This document shows positions 35,254-45,714 of a stretch of 64,000 nucleotides of DNA, piece by piece. The stretch is from the NCBI RefSeq assembly GCF_014698045.1, contig NZ_JACJSE010000011.1:62001-126000 (forward strand), given 5' to 3'. Position 1 is the stretch's first letter, and each line of letters begins with the position of its first letter. Under the pieces are notes generated by a model. The model ran no database searches. It saw nothing but the letters and a program-made list of their open reading frames with translations, and was not told where the DNA came from. Origin of the DNA: Aulosira sp. FACHB-615. Lineage in GTDB: Bacteria; Cyanobacteriota; Cyanobacteriia; Cyanobacteriales; Nostocaceae. Both the position numbers and the translations under genes were made by a program.

Positions 35254-35962
35254 TGGAGAGATATAGTAAACTTTGTCAAATAATCATCTACTAATGAAGC
35301 TTCAGGATTTTTGATACTCTTAAAGGTTTGTCGTCAAAACTTCAGTTTTTAAGTAAGCAAAGACTCAAGTCCTGACTACGAATTAAATCCTACTAGAGGA
35401 ATACGGTTTGATTCCTGAATCTAGTTGTGTGGTGCGCGTTCGCAAAGCGCAAGCGCGATAGGCAGGGAATAGGGAGTAGGGAATAGGAGTAGGAAAGAAG
35501 ATTGATCTGGGTGTACTGTTTTTTTTAGAAATCAAATATGAGTCCTATAATAAGTAATTTTTGATGAATATTTGCGGGTATTGCATCTTTACTAAAGAAT
35601 ATTGAGTGAGCTATTTTTTAGCATAAAATATGCCGATATTTATCTCAATATCAAATTTTTCTCTAAGACTCACATTTTTGTTGTTTCTCATAGAACTTAA
35701 ACATTTTTGAGCAATAGACCTCTTGCAAAAGTAATGATTATAGTCCCGCACGGCGGAAATAAACATACCATCAGGAATTGCTAAAATGCTTGTAGGATAA
35801 CTATTCTTTCTTTTGCCTTGTTGTACTAGCGTCTTTCTTTGCGTCTACCCTGCGGGAACGTCTGGCGGCGAATGCGTGAGGCAAAAAAAGATTTATGCAA
35901 ACTCTCCTGAGCCAGGGAAATACAGTGAAGACAAGGGTAATTCTTCTCTACTTACCTGCTTT
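35254..35962. other. 709-bp gene-free stretch with repeats
   Basis: No ORF is supported. It contains a GC-rich hairpin-prone repeat (GCGCGTTCGCAAAGCGCAAGCGC, within 35436-35460), GGGAATAGGGAGTAGGGAATAG-type tandem units at 35464-35495, and a second dispersed block near 35840-35880 (CCTGCGGGAACGTCTGGCGG). These mark the border between the peptide island and the next locus. Confidence 0.6.
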
Positions 35963-36775
35963 TCACTTTTGTGCTTCAGTGGATAAAACCTGTGCTTGAG
36001 CAATATCTGGTAAGTCTATTGATTTTAAAATTTCTACCCAATCAGCTTTTAGAGCATGATCTTGGGAATTAGTCTGGAGTGTTTTTCCTAAATCTGTGAT
36101 GGCATCGTACCAGATTTTTTTCTCTAAATAGGTGAAATATTTGTGAGATTTGATATTTTTGAACTTGATGTCAAGCTCTTTAGTGAGAGCTATTCTTTCT
36201 ATCCAGGCATCAACGTAAAAATATTTATCTGCTACATCTTCCTGTCCACAATAAATTTTAAAATACCAGTGATACTTCTGCCCTAATTTTAGAGAATATT
36301 GGGTTTCAGGTGGCAGATTAATGCTGATAACTCCTGATACTGAAGGAAGTTTTAAAGATTTTCGATAAATATCTTCTCCAGTTTCATTCTGTAAGATAAA
36401 TTCTCCATTGCGAATATTACTAGGTAATTCAGGAATATATACCCAAAAGGTAGGATACTCAGAAATAGTAGCAGCTAAAAAAGATGTAGAGCCTTGAAAA
36501 TTATCTAATGTTTCTTGGCCAGGAACAAGAGCAGTCAGGGGAATATTGAGTGCTGGACAGTCATTGCGACTAGTTCCGCCACGACGACGACCGACGGGCG
36601 CACCATTATCTGGTAACTTTGGGGGTGTGGATAGATTTTCCTGATTACTGGCATATAGTGTGTGTAATTTCGTCATGGAGGCTTGTAGAGGTAAGGGGGA
36701 TACCATACAAGCCATACCGAAAACAAGCAAGTATCTCAAACTGAGCAATGGTAGAGGCAATTTTGTTAAAGCCAT
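35963..36775 (-). CDS. DUF928 family exported protein
   Basis: A 270-residue protein with an N-terminal signal segment (about 5-31). The DUF928 domain follows: PVGRRRGGTSRND, LTALVP, STSFLAATISEYPTFWVYIPE, then LPPETQYSLKLGQKYHWYFKIYC. Function is unknown; the family is nearly confined to cyanobacteria and is often found beside CHASE2, CHAT and haemagglutinin-like genes, as here. It starts 32 bp after the CHASE2 kinase gene and is probably co-transcribed with it. Confidence 0.85.
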   Translation of the reverse strand: MALTKLPLPLLSLRYLLVFGMACMVSPLPLQASMTKLHTLYASNQENLSTPPKLPDNGAPVGRRRGGTSRNDCPALNIPLTALVPGQETLDNFQGSTSFLAATISEYPTFWVYIPELPSNIRNGEFILQNETGEDIYRKSLKLPSVSGVISINLPPETQYSLKLGQKYHWYFKIYCGQEDVADKYFYVDAWIERIALTKELDIKFKNIKSHKYFTYLEKKIWYDAITDLGKTLQTNSQDHALKADWVEILKSIDLPDIAQAQVLSTEAQK

Positions 36776-36807
36776 AATCTCAACTCAAAATTTTTATTAA
36801 ATAAGTA

Positions 36808-39012
36808 TTAGCGATGTGTGGAATTCAACCAAACAACTATTGCTGGGACAGTAATTATTAAAAGTGCGGGTGGAATGATTGGTATCCATCCAGCATTGAT
36901 AAATGTGAGGTAGCAAATACTAAAAAGTAACAAAAGTGCGATCGCTATTGTTACTCCTAAGTATAAAGGGCGACGAATACACAAAGCTAGTATCCCGGCT
37001 AACAATGACCATCCGATCATCCATAATGCTTCTAGCCAAGTAGGCCACCACCAGATTAAGGGTCTATTGTCTAAAACAGCACTGAAAATCTGGGCGATCG
37101 CTTGAGCCTGAATGAATATTCCTGGTATATTTTTCTGAGAACGAATGGCTGTAGCACTGTAAGGAGTTTTCCACTGATCAACTGTACTAGGGGCAGTTAC
37201 ACCTATAAGCACGACACGATTTTTAAGCGCATTAATTAATTCTGGGGTAACACGATTTTCCAGAATGTCTCTGAGAGATAATTGCTGGGCAATATCTTGA
37301 GGAGAACGCAAAGAACGATAATTAAGTAGGATCTGATAACCAGAGGCATCAATATTTTGATAACCACTACTGTGGCTTTTTAATTGTGGGAAAACTACTT
37401 GGCCTATCTGTAGTTGTCCATCACTAGTTACATTGGTATTAATTCCTTGATTAGCTAGATAGTGCAGTGCTGTTTGTAAGCTAAAGGCATATTGTGCGGT
37501 GCAAGCGGAGTTAGCCGGAGGTGTTAAATATAACAGATGGCGGCGAGCTACTTCGTCATTATCGGCGACGAAATCACTAAAACCTAAACGGGATTCAGGG
37601 ACTTCTGGTGGTGGTGGAACAGCATTTGGCGCATCATCTTTGGGTGCTGCTACTTTGCAAGGAGCAAAAAAGTTTGTGTCTGTGCGGAGATAATTTGCTA
37701 ATTGGGGATAGTCAGAACTGACGGGGAAATCACGATAAATATCTAAACCGATGGTTCTGGGTTGATATGGCTCTAATTTTTCGATCAGTTGCAGCAGTGC
37801 TTGATCAGATAAAGACCATCGAATCTGCATTCCTAGACTGTTTTGATATTGAATATCTGCTTCATCAATAGTCACAAGCAGTAGGCGCGGATCTGGCTTT
37901 TCGATGGGGCGTATTGCCATCAGGCGATCAAAACTGTGTAATTCCCAGGGCTGGAGGATACCAAAATATCTTATGCCGATAACGCAAAAAGCGATCGCTA
38001 CACTTACCGCCATCACTTTACACAGATTGTGCCAAATATTAGTTAAATTATTAACCGCTAAAATTTTACCACCGGACAAGGAGAGATTTTTTTTGCCTGC
38101 ACTTAATTCACTAATTTGCAGTTCTTGGCTTTGGTTACTGTGGATTTGTTCTAAGACCAACTGCGGGTTGAGAAGACGCTCATCGGGTGCAGGAATCATC
38201 AGGTTATCAATGAAATTAGCTAAACCTGAAGAAATCTGGGGTGCTTGCTCTCGCCAAATTATCCGGTTTGTGTGCGGTTCCTTTGGCAAATCGTTAGGGT
38301 GTATGCCTGTTAATAAATTAACAAAAGTCCGTCCTAGAGCAAAATAATCTGATTGATAACTAGCTTGACCTTGAATTTGCTCTGGTGCTGTGTATCCCAA
38401 GGAATAGACTCTAGTGATATCACCGCCATCCAGCTTTTCTGCATAAGTCATGGTCACTTGTCTGGCTGCCCCAAAGTCAATGAACAGCAATTTACCATCA
38501 GGACGAATCATTATATTTGATGGCTTAATATCTCGGTGTAAAACTTTTCCTTGATGCAGTTCCACTAATAATTTAGTTAGTTGCATCAACCAATCAATGG
38601 CTAATTCTTCAGATAATCTACCATTTTTATCTATCCAATGGGCTAGATTATCGCCTGGTATTTTCTCCATGACTAAGCAATACAATTGTTCATGTCTATC
38701 TTTAGGAGAAAAACAAAAACAAGTATCAATTTGAGGTACGCTTAAATATCTCAAATGTCTGAGAATACTAGCCTCTTGCTCAAACATTTCAATTAATCGT
38801 CGCCGATTGCTAGTTAAAACTTTGAGAACTTTAGTTTTACCTAAATTATCTATTTCAAATATTTCTGTATGGTGGTTTTGATTTAATTCTCGTAATGGCT
38901 TAATCACCCGATAACGCTCGTTGATGACTAAGGTAGAGCCACAACTCTGGCAAAATTCTTGATCGTCAGGATTTTCCCGATTAAGACACCAGGGATTGAT
39001 ACAGTAGCTCAT
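36808..39012 (-). CDS. zinc-ribbon Ser/Thr kinase with CHASE2 domain
   Basis: A 734-residue protein. A zinc ribbon (Cys4, Cys9, Cys21, Cys24) is followed by a Hanks-type kinase domain (about 33-290) with HRDIKPSNIMI and FIDFGAARQV. One membrane helix (about 332-350) leads into an extracellular CHASE2 sensor domain (about 355-645), and three closely spaced helices (about 655-730) end the chain. An extracytoplasmic signal is thus read by CHASE2 and passed to the kinase, inverted relative to CHASE2 proteins with C-terminal output. It lies between DUF928 and NB-ARC genes. Confidence 0.9.
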   Translation of the reverse strand: MSYCINPWCLNRENPDDQEFCQSCGSTLVINERYRVIKPLRELNQNHHTEIFEIDNLGKTKVLKVLTSNRRRLIEMFEQEASILRHLRYLSVPQIDTCFCFSPKDRHEQLYCLVMEKIPGDNLAHWIDKNGRLSEELAIDWLMQLTKLLVELHQGKVLHRDIKPSNIMIRPDGKLLFIDFGAARQVTMTYAEKLDGGDITRVYSLGYTAPEQIQGQASYQSDYFALGRTFVNLLTGIHPNDLPKEPHTNRIIWREQAPQISSGLANFIDNLMIPAPDERLLNPQLVLEQIHSNQSQELQISELSAGKKNLSLSGGKILAVNNLTNIWHNLCKVMAVSVAIAFCVIGIRYFGILQPWELHSFDRLMAIRPIEKPDPRLLLVTIDEADIQYQNSLGMQIRWSLSDQALLQLIEKLEPYQPRTIGLDIYRDFPVSSDYPQLANYLRTDTNFFAPCKVAAPKDDAPNAVPPPPEVPESRLGFSDFVADNDEVARRHLLYLTPPANSACTAQYAFSLQTALHYLANQGINTNVTSDGQLQIGQVVFPQLKSHSSGYQNIDASGYQILLNYRSLRSPQDIAQQLSLRDILENRVTPELINALKNRVVLIGVTAPSTVDQWKTPYSATAIRSQKNIPGIFIQAQAIAQIFSAVLDNRPLIWWWPTWLEALWMIGWSLLAGILALCIRRPLYLGVTIAIALLLLFSICYLTFINAGWIPIIPPALLIITVPAIVVWLNSTHR

Positions 39013-39057
39013 ATTTCAACATTTTATATTTAGTGTGAGTATTAACAGGGAACATTA

Positions 39058-40731
39058 TTATCGATAACTGATGTTACTCAAATCTGATTTGAGTTCTAAA
39101 AGCAGATTATTAACATTACTTTTGGCATAGCCAACAAACAAGGGAGTTTTTCCTTGCAAAAGGGAAAGAATTTTGGTGAGGTATGATTCAATTAAACTTT
39201 CATCTTTGAATATTTTATATAGTTGGTTTTTAATGGGTTTTAGAACTAAGCGGACTTGCATTTCTTGAATAACTGCATCTTTTTGTTTCTGCTGCACTAA
39301 AGATAGGATTCGCAAAACCTCTATTGTTTCAATTTTTTGGTGTCTGCTAAATTCCCGAATCTCTTGACAAACACGCTCACAAATTTGATTAATCACATAT
39401 TGAGAGACTACAGGTTGCTGGAGTGAAAACAGAACATCTTCTTCCACCACATTTCTTTCAATCAGCGATCGCCGCAAAAGTGATTCTATCGCTTCCATTA
39501 ATTCTGCCTGGGTTACGGGGGCTACAATATCTCCACGTAATTGCGATAGAGAAATTGGTTCACACTCAATTGCTAACCAGTAGAGGATTTCCTGCTCTAA
39601 ATCTGATAGGTACTCAAACTGCTCGTCTAAAATATCGTTCAGTTCACCAAAAACTATTGTCTCTTGTTTCAAAAAGGCAGAAACTTTACCCCCAAACAAT
39701 TCTTGAATAGTATTAGCAACAATTTTCAAAGCTAAAGGATTACCTCTATAAAGCTGAATCAAGTCATCCCAAGTATCTGGATCTAATAACTTTTTCTTTT
39801 GAAAGATTTCCTTGGCTGATGAGTCTAAACCTTGTAGAGATAAGGAACGCACCGGACAATTTTCTCCTGCCATCAAGGCAATTTCTTTGGGTTTCTCCCG
39901 CCCTATCCACATCACAGAACTACGATGATACTCTTGCCCTAATCTTTTTAAGAATTTACCGTAAATTTCAAAACCTTCTCGATAATGTCCAGCTGTATGA
40001 CTACTTTGCTGAAGATTGGTGGTTGCATCTAAAATGACAAGACAACGATATTGGCGGAGAAAATTAATAAATTCGGTAATTTGAGCATCAATATCTTGTG
40101 CAATTAGATAACTCTGCTGTGATTCTATAAGTCGGCTGATTTCCGTCAGCAATTGGCTCAGTAATGGATCTTGGCGTAAATCTCGCCAAATAATCAAATC
40201 AAATTCTGTTTGTATTTGTTGAACACATTTTGCGGCTAATGTTGTCTTGCCAACTCCCCCCATACCCACAACTGCTACTAGCCGACAATGTTGATTGACT
40301 AACCACTCTTTTAAGGTGGCAAGCTCTTGAGTGCGTCCATAGAAAACGCCGATTTCCGGTATTTCACCCCAATTTTCCGAGTTTTTTACGGGCGTTTCAC
40401 TCAAAGATTCTCTGAATGCTGTCTGATTAATACTCGATGCAGACGAATATCGAATACTTTCTAATAGCTCTTCCCACAGGCGTTCCAGTATAAATCGGAA
40501 ATTAGTTTTACTTATGTCCTCTCCCAAAACTTCTGATAATAATTTCCACAGCTTAGGAGCTGCCACTTGTTTGATGTAACCCAAACTGTAATCGCAAGTG
40601 TCTGCAATCTGTTCATAGGTTTTAGCTTGCCAAGCTCCTCTGAGGATTACAGATTCCACATCTTTTAGGTGTTGACCTGTATTAGTCAAAAGGATGTGAT
40701 CTATGGTTTTTATGACTTCTTCCACATTCAT
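39058..40731 (-). CDS. NB-ARC domain ATPase (STAND type) with vMAP-like N-terminus
   Basis: A 557-residue protein. An N-terminal helix-turn-helix-like region (about 1-90, YEQIADTCDYSLGYIKQVAAPKLW) is typical of cyanobacterial NB-ARC proteins. The NB-ARC domain has P-loop AVVGMGGVGKTTLAAKC, Walker B-like LVILDATTN (only one acidic residue) and GNPLALKIVA. The C-terminal part is helical with no WD40 or TPR sensor repeats, which many relatives have, so this is a short form. STAND ATPases act as switches in signalling or defence. It is 46 bp upstream of the kinase gene and divergent from the AraC regulator. Confidence 0.85.
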   Translation of the reverse strand: MNVEEVIKTIDHILLTNTGQHLKDVESVILRGAWQAKTYEQIADTCDYSLGYIKQVAAPKLWKLLSEVLGEDISKTNFRFILERLWEELLESIRYSSASSINQTAFRESLSETPVKNSENWGEIPEIGVFYGRTQELATLKEWLVNQHCRLVAVVGMGGVGKTTLAAKCVQQIQTEFDLIIWRDLRQDPLLSQLLTEISRLIESQQSYLIAQDIDAQITEFINFLRQYRCLVILDATTNLQQSSHTAGHYREGFEIYGKFLKRLGQEYHRSSVMWIGREKPKEIALMAGENCPVRSLSLQGLDSSAKEIFQKKKLLDPDTWDDLIQLYRGNPLALKIVANTIQELFGGKVSAFLKQETIVFGELNDILDEQFEYLSDLEQEILYWLAIECEPISLSQLRGDIVAPVTQAELMEAIESLLRRSLIERNVVEEDVLFSLQQPVVSQYVINQICERVCQEIREFSRHQKIETIEVLRILSLVQQKQKDAVIQEMQVRLVLKPIKNQLYKIFKDESLIESYLTKILSLLQGKTPLFVGYAKSNVNNLLLELKSDLSNISYR

Positions 40732-41446
40732 TGAGACTTAAGAATATAAGCAAATACAAGATTTACAGATTAACTTTGATATTAACTTTGTTCAATAAGC
40801 CAGAGATTTTACTTCTATTACAATCCTAACATCTAAGCAAATCACCCACAATTAAGGTGGAATTGATCGCTATCAACCTAGATCATGTCATACAATTTCT
40901 AGATTACTCACATCTTGCAACAATAACAATTTATGTGATTTAATTATCTCAGTAAAAAGCTGAAATTCTTATTTTTAGATAAAAACTCATATAAATAAAG
41001 TATAATTTTTGCGGTTATTTTTACTTTGTATAGGATTATACGTAAAGACGGAAGAGATGATCATATAAACTTTTGTAAAGTTTTATCAAGTGATAAACTA
41101 GGCTTAATCTTGGATTATTAACATGTTGGTTAACTTAGTTAATAAAAAATAAAGTTAATGACTTAAACTACGACTACTTACGTATAATATTGATCATAAG
41201 CTGTTACGCCCATAAATTGCACAATTTCATTTGTCGATCGAAGCTGTAAACTCTCTCTTCCGCCCCCTACACGCCGCCCCCTTGCGAATATTAATGTGCA
41301 ATTAAAGTAAACCAGCATAACTTCAATACACTACCTGACAAGGTGACATTACAAGTCTAAATTTTCACCATCAATACTCAACGTCTGTTTTTAGTGAGTG
41401 TTTCTCTATTTTCGATCAGTCTATATAGTTTCAATGAGGTTGAAAT
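40732..41446. other. 715-bp divergent control region
   Basis: AT-rich, no ORF. It separates the minus-strand NB-ARC/kinase/DUF928 unit from the plus-strand AraC/haemagglutinin/CHAT unit, so it should contain both promoters and probably the regulator binding sites. A TATAAT at 41183-41188 is visible, but without a good -35 at the correct distance. Confidence 0.5.
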
Positions 41447-42310
41447 ATGGTTGCTACCATTTGCATGGCTGAGTCCAGTAATCCTCCATTAAGACTAAAA
41501 TTACAACAAGAAGAACTACGCTTTACTCAGTTTTTGATGGAGCGTGTACCAGAGCCAATTTTCTGGATAGAGCCAATTGCAAAACCCAACGCCAAAGTTT
41601 TATACGTTAATCAAGCTGTTTGTCATTTAGTCGGTAGTTCCCGTGAACAGTTGGTATCTATGGGTATACAAGACCTGAACCTAGATTTTTTACTTAATGT
41701 TTGGGCGAATTTTTGTAAAACTGATAAACAGCAGCATCATACATCTTTTAATACTCAATACCAAAGAAAAGACGGTTATAACCTGTCATTAGAAATCACT
41801 GTTACTGCCATAGAATCGGAGGGCAAAAAATATAGTTATCTATTGATATGTCACATTAAGTCACAAACAGTTGCTTCAGGAACGTCACAACCTCAAGTAT
41901 TCCAAAATATCTCTAGCCAGGAGGACAAACCAAAATATCCCTCATTAAAATTTCCTGGCAATACGCTATTAAATCAAGTATTTAACTTTATTGAGGGGAA
42001 TTATCATCAACCGATTAGCTTGTGTGATGTAGCCACAGCAGTGGGTTACTGTCCGGCTTACTTAACTAACTTGGTACGTCGTCACACAGGAAAAACAGTT
42101 AATCATTGGATTGTTGAGCGCAGGATGTTAGCAGCACGTAATCTGCTTAAAGAAAGTGATTTGTCGGTAAGTCAGATTGCTGAAGCTGTAGGTTATCAAC
42201 ATGAAGGACATTTCTTCCGACAGTTTCGCCAGAATCATAAGACTACGCCCCAAGCTTGGAGGAAATCTCAGTTTATCTGCAATGGTACATCTTCAATGTT
42301 GCTGAATTAG
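41447..42310 (+). CDS. PAS-AraC family transcriptional regulator
   Basis: A 287-residue regulator. The N-terminal PAS-like domain (about 25-135, EPIFWIEPIAKPNAKVLYVN, YQRKDGYNLSLEI) is followed by an AraC-type double helix-turn-helix (about 175-275: LCDVATAVGYCPAYLTNLVRR and SVSQIAEAVGYQHEGHFFRQ, then KTTPQAWRK). GAGG lies seven bases before the ATG. It stands first on the plus strand before the two exoprotein genes and probably controls them, and perhaps itself, through the 715-bp upstream region. Confidence 0.88.
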   Translation: MVATICMAESSNPPLRLKLQQEELRFTQFLMERVPEPIFWIEPIAKPNAKVLYVNQAVCHLVGSSREQLVSMGIQDLNLDFLLNVWANFCKTDKQQHHTSFNTQYQRKDGYNLSLEITVTAIESEGKKYSYLLICHIKSQTVASGTSQPQVFQNISSQEDKPKYPSLKFPGNTLLNQVFNFIEGNYHQPISLCDVATAVGYCPAYLTNLVRRHTGKTVNHWIVERRMLAARNLLKESDLSVSQIAEAVGYQHEGHFFRQFRQNHKTTPQAWRKSQFICNGTSSMLLN

Positions 42311-42498
42311 GCAGATGATTTGAGTGCGAGCAAAAGGTATTATCTTTTTAAAGACTTTTATTCATCAACACCTGATTTTCCAAGATTTCTGGGCTTTATT
42401 TACCTAAATTTAACCTGAAGGTTTTTTTAACCATCATACAATCACAACAAAATAAAGTTTTTGAATTGCTCAACTTTCATCAAGTTTTAGCTTTTAGC

Positions 42499-45400
42499 AT
42501 GACTCATAGTGGTTGGCATTGCCAGAAAAAACTCCCATTAATGATCTGTCTGTCTATCATTGAAATGATAATCATTTTTATGGCAGAACGTACTCTAGCC
42601 CAGAGTCAGATTGTGCCAGATGATACCTTGGGAACAGAAAAATCCCAAATCATCAACAACTTCAACGGAGTTGCACAAGAAGGAATCACGGGTGGAAGTG
42701 TGCGAGGGATGAACCTGTTTCACAGTTTCCGAGAATTTAACGTGGGGGAAGCAAGAACTGTGTATTTTGCAAATCCTACGGGAATCGAAAACATTTTTGC
42801 GAGAGTAACAGGGAGTAGTCGTTCGGAAATATTGGGCAAGTTGGGAGTACTAGGCAATGCCAACCTATTTTTGCTCAATCCCAATGGCATTATCTTTGGC
42901 AGAGGTGCAAGTTTAGATATTAGTGGTTCATTTGTTGCCACATCAGCTAATAGTATTAAATTTGGCGAACAAGGATTTTTCAGTGCTTCATCTCCACAAC
43001 CAGTCCCACTGTTGACAGTGAAACCATCAGCCTTATTTTTTAATCAAATTCATGCAGCATCAATCGAAAATAGTTCAATAGCAGCAGCAGGAGTAAATCA
43101 AGTCAATAATCCTGTATTGGGGTTGAGAGTAGCTGATGGAAATAGCTTGCTGTTAGTGGGGGGAAATGTGCTGAATACAGGGCGATTAAATGCCTTGGGT
43201 GGACGGGTGGAGTTAGCTAGTGTAGCCAGTGTTGGGGAAGTCGGGTTAAGTATTGATGGTAAAAATCTGGCTTTGACATTGCCACAAGAACTGGTACGGG
43301 GTGATATCTCACTGAGGAATGGGGCTATTGTGAATGTAGCAGGTGATGGTGGTGGTGCGATCGCTCTGAGTGGTAGAAATATTGATATAAGTGAAGGCAG
43401 TTCTCTGAATGCAGGTATGACCACAAATTTAGGAACACCAGTAATAAGAGCAGGAGATATTACTTTAAACGCCACACAAGCCATATCGTTGAGTCAATCT
43501 AGTCGTATAATCAACCAAGTCGGTGTGAATGCGACGGGGAATAGTGGCAATATTAATATTCAGGCAGATTCAGTCAATTTAACTAATGGCAGTGATTTAA
43601 TTACCTCTACCTTTGGAGAAGGAAGTTCTGGCGGCATTTTTATAGATGTCAAAGGTGCTGTTACCCTCGATGGTGAAGACAAAAATGGCGTTCCCAGTAG
43701 AATTGTATCTCAAGTAAGAGAGTCAGCAATTGGAAATAGTGGCGATATTCAGATCACAGCAGACTCACTCAATCTGACGGGTGGTGGTTTGTTGACTAGT
43801 AGTACCTTCGGTAAGGGGAATGCTGGCAGAATTACTATAGATGTCAGAGGTGCTGTTAACCTGGATGGTGAAACTACAAATGGTACTGCTAGTAAAATTA
43901 TATCTCAAGTAGTTAGCTCGGCAATTGGCAACGGTGGCAATATTGAGATCACAGCAGACTCCCTAAATCTTTCAAATGGCGCTTTTGTGAGTAATAGCAC
44001 CTTTGGAATGGGGAATGGTGGTAGCATTACCATCGATGTGAAAGGTGCTGTTAACCTAGATGGTGAAAGCAATGATGGTATTCCTAGTGCAATTGTTAGT
44101 AACGCAGAAGAAACAGCAATTGGCAATGGTGGGGATATTAAGATTACAGCAGACTCCCTAACTCTCTTAAATGGCACTTTGTTTAGTAATAGTACCTTTG
44201 GAGTGGGAAATGGTGGTAGCATTACTATCGATGTGAAAGGTAGTGTTAAACTTGATGGTGAAAGCACCAATGGCGATCCTAGCGTAATTGGCTCTCAGGT
44301 AGGATGGTCGGCAATTGGAGATGGTGGAGATATTAAGATCACAGCAGATTCCCTAACTCTCTCCCAAGGAACTGCTTTAAGTAATGTTGCCTTTGGAAAT
44401 GGGAATGCTGGTAGCATTTTTATAGATGTGAAAGGTGCTGTTAACCTGGATGGTGAAAGCCGAAACGGTATTATTAATACTACAATTATTACTCAAGTAC
44501 AAGAGACAGCGATTGGAGATGGTGGAGATATTAAAATCAAAGCAGGCTCCCTGAATCTATTCAATGGTAGTTTTTTGAGTACCAATACTTTTGGAAAGGG
44601 GAATGCCGGAAACATTGTTATAGATGTGAAAGATGCCGTTAACCTTGATGGTAAAGGCACAAATGGCTTTTCTAGTGAAATCACCTCTAAAGCAGAAAAC
44701 ACAGCAATTGGAGATGGTGGCAATATTGATCTAAAAGCACATTCACTAAATTTAAACCAGGGAGCTAACCTGAGTGCGAGTACATTAGGGCAAGGAAAAG
44801 GTGGAAATATTCAAATAGAGACATCTGAGGTTGTCAATTTGAGTAATGATGCCGAAATTTCTGTGAATAGCCGAAGCCAAAGTGATGCAGGTGATTTGAG
44901 CATCAAAACTAACTCTCTGACTCTGCAAGGGCGATCGCGGTTATTGGCAGATACATTCAGCAGCGAAGGTGGTAATATTCAATTGCAGATAGGAGACTTA
45001 CTGCTGCTCAGAGACAATAGCAGCATTTCCACCACCGCCGGACTGCAAGAAACAGGCGGTAATGGCGGCAATATTGACATTAACACCAAATTTTTAGTCG
45101 CTGTTCCCAATGAAAATAGCGATATTACCGCCAATGCTTTTTCAGGTAAAGGTGGCTTGATTCGGATTAATGCACAGGGAATTTTTGGCATCGAAACAAG
45201 TGAAACCCTAACTAAGCGCAGCGATATCACTGCCTTTTCCCAACAAAACCCCCTACTCAACGGTGAAATTATTATTAATACTCCAAATGCAGATATCAGC
45301 AATGAGTTAGCGGCTTTACCCACAAATGTGGTCGATGTTAGCAGGCTGATTGCTCAAGGGTGTGCAGCATCAACCGTGGCTAACAGACAGTCCCCAAGCC

Positions 45401-45648
45401 AATTTATCATTACAGGACGAGGAGGTATACCACCACAACCTAATCATGCTTTACGTGTTCCCGCGATCGCTGTTTCTGAAAATACTCTCACCACTAACAC
45501 ACCAAACAAACACTTAAATATTACTCCCATTTTTGAAGCCAATAGTTGGACTTTTGATCACCAAGGACAAGTGACGTTGAGTTTCAGTCCCACTGCTCAC
45601 ACTTCTACTTGGAGAATAAATGGTGGTAAATGTCAAAATAATTCCTAG
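42499..45648 (+). CDS. filamentous haemagglutinin-type exoprotein with tandem repeats
   Basis: A 1049-residue protein from ATG 42499; a TTG 33 bases upstream is possible. A signal segment (about 10-35) is followed by the TPS/haemagglutination domain (NLFHSFREFNVGEA, NLFLLNPNGIIFGRGASLDI) that directs two-partner secretion. About residues 360-770 consist of roughly seven 65-residue repeats (FGxGNxGxIxIDVKGAVNLDGE...AIGxGGxIxITADSLxL) forming a beta-helix. The last about 220 residues are nearly identical to the next gene. No TpsB transporter is in the window. Probably a surface adhesin or matrix protein. Confidence 0.9.
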   Translation: MTHSGWHCQKKLPLMICLSIIEMIIIFMAERTLAQSQIVPDDTLGTEKSQIINNFNGVAQEGITGGSVRGMNLFHSFREFNVGEARTVYFANPTGIENIFARVTGSSRSEILGKLGVLGNANLFLLNPNGIIFGRGASLDISGSFVATSANSIKFGEQGFFSASSPQPVPLLTVKPSALFFNQIHAASIENSSIAAAGVNQVNNPVLGLRVADGNSLLLVGGNVLNTGRLNALGGRVELASVASVGEVGLSIDGKNLALTLPQELVRGDISLRNGAIVNVAGDGGGAIALSGRNIDISEGSSLNAGMTTNLGTPVIRAGDITLNATQAISLSQSSRIINQVGVNATGNSGNINIQADSVNLTNGSDLITSTFGEGSSGGIFIDVKGAVTLDGEDKNGVPSRIVSQVRESAIGNSGDIQITADSLNLTGGGLLTSSTFGKGNAGRITIDVRGAVNLDGETTNGTASKIISQVVSSAIGNGGNIEITADSLNLSNGAFVSNSTFGMGNGGSITIDVKGAVNLDGESNDGIPSAIVSNAEETAIGNGGDIKITADSLTLLNGTLFSNSTFGVGNGGSITIDVKGSVKLDGESTNGDPSVIGSQVGWSAIGDGGDIKITADSLTLSQGTALSNVAFGNGNAGSIFIDVKGAVNLDGESRNGIINTTIITQVQETAIGDGGDIKIKAGSLNLFNGSFLSTNTFGKGNAGNIVIDVKDAVNLDGKGTNGFSSEITSKAENTAIGDGGNIDLKAHSLNLNQGANLSASTLGQGKGGNIQIETSEVVNLSNDAEISVNSRSQSDAGDLSIKTNSLTLQGRSRLLADTFSSEGGNIQLQIGDLLLLRDNSSISTTAGLQETGGNGGNIDINTKFLVAVPNENSDITANAFSGKGGLIRINAQGIFGIETSETLTKRSDITAFSQQNPLLNGEIIINTPNADISNELAALPTNVVDVSRLIAQGCAASTVANRQSPSQFIITGRGGIPPQPNHALRVPAIAVSENTLTTNTPNKHLNITPIFEANSWTFDHQGQVTLSFSPTAHTSTWRINGGKCQNNS
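43612..44800 (+). repeat. about 195-bp tandem coding repeats in the first exoprotein
   Basis: The segment CTTTGGA-x-x-GGGGAATG recurs at about 43612, 43807, 44002, 44197, 44392, 44590 and 44786, a spacing near 195 bp (65 codons). The units encode the beta-helix repeats. Similar DNA makes the region prone to copy-number change. Confidence 0.8.
44921..45580 (+). repeat. 660-bp near-identical 3' segment, copy 1
   Basis: From CTCTGCAAGGGCGATCGCGG to GTGACGTTGA this matches 47531-48190 at a constant offset of 2610 bp with only about a dozen differences and no gaps, while the sequence before and after diverges at once. Confidence 0.9.
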
Positions 45649-45714
45649 AAGATGCAGCCAGCTTTATTTCTAATTTTATTAATCATCTTTATTAAAAAAT
45701 ATGGCGATTGAGTA

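Noticed and set aside
41183..41188. TATAAT as -10 box of the AraC regulator
   Set aside because: No acceptable -35 element at 16-18 bp; AT-rich context makes chance occurrence likely.
43612..44800. Regular repeats suggestive of a CRISPR array
   Set aside because: Units are about 195 bp, protein coding and without distinct spacers. No cas gene is present.
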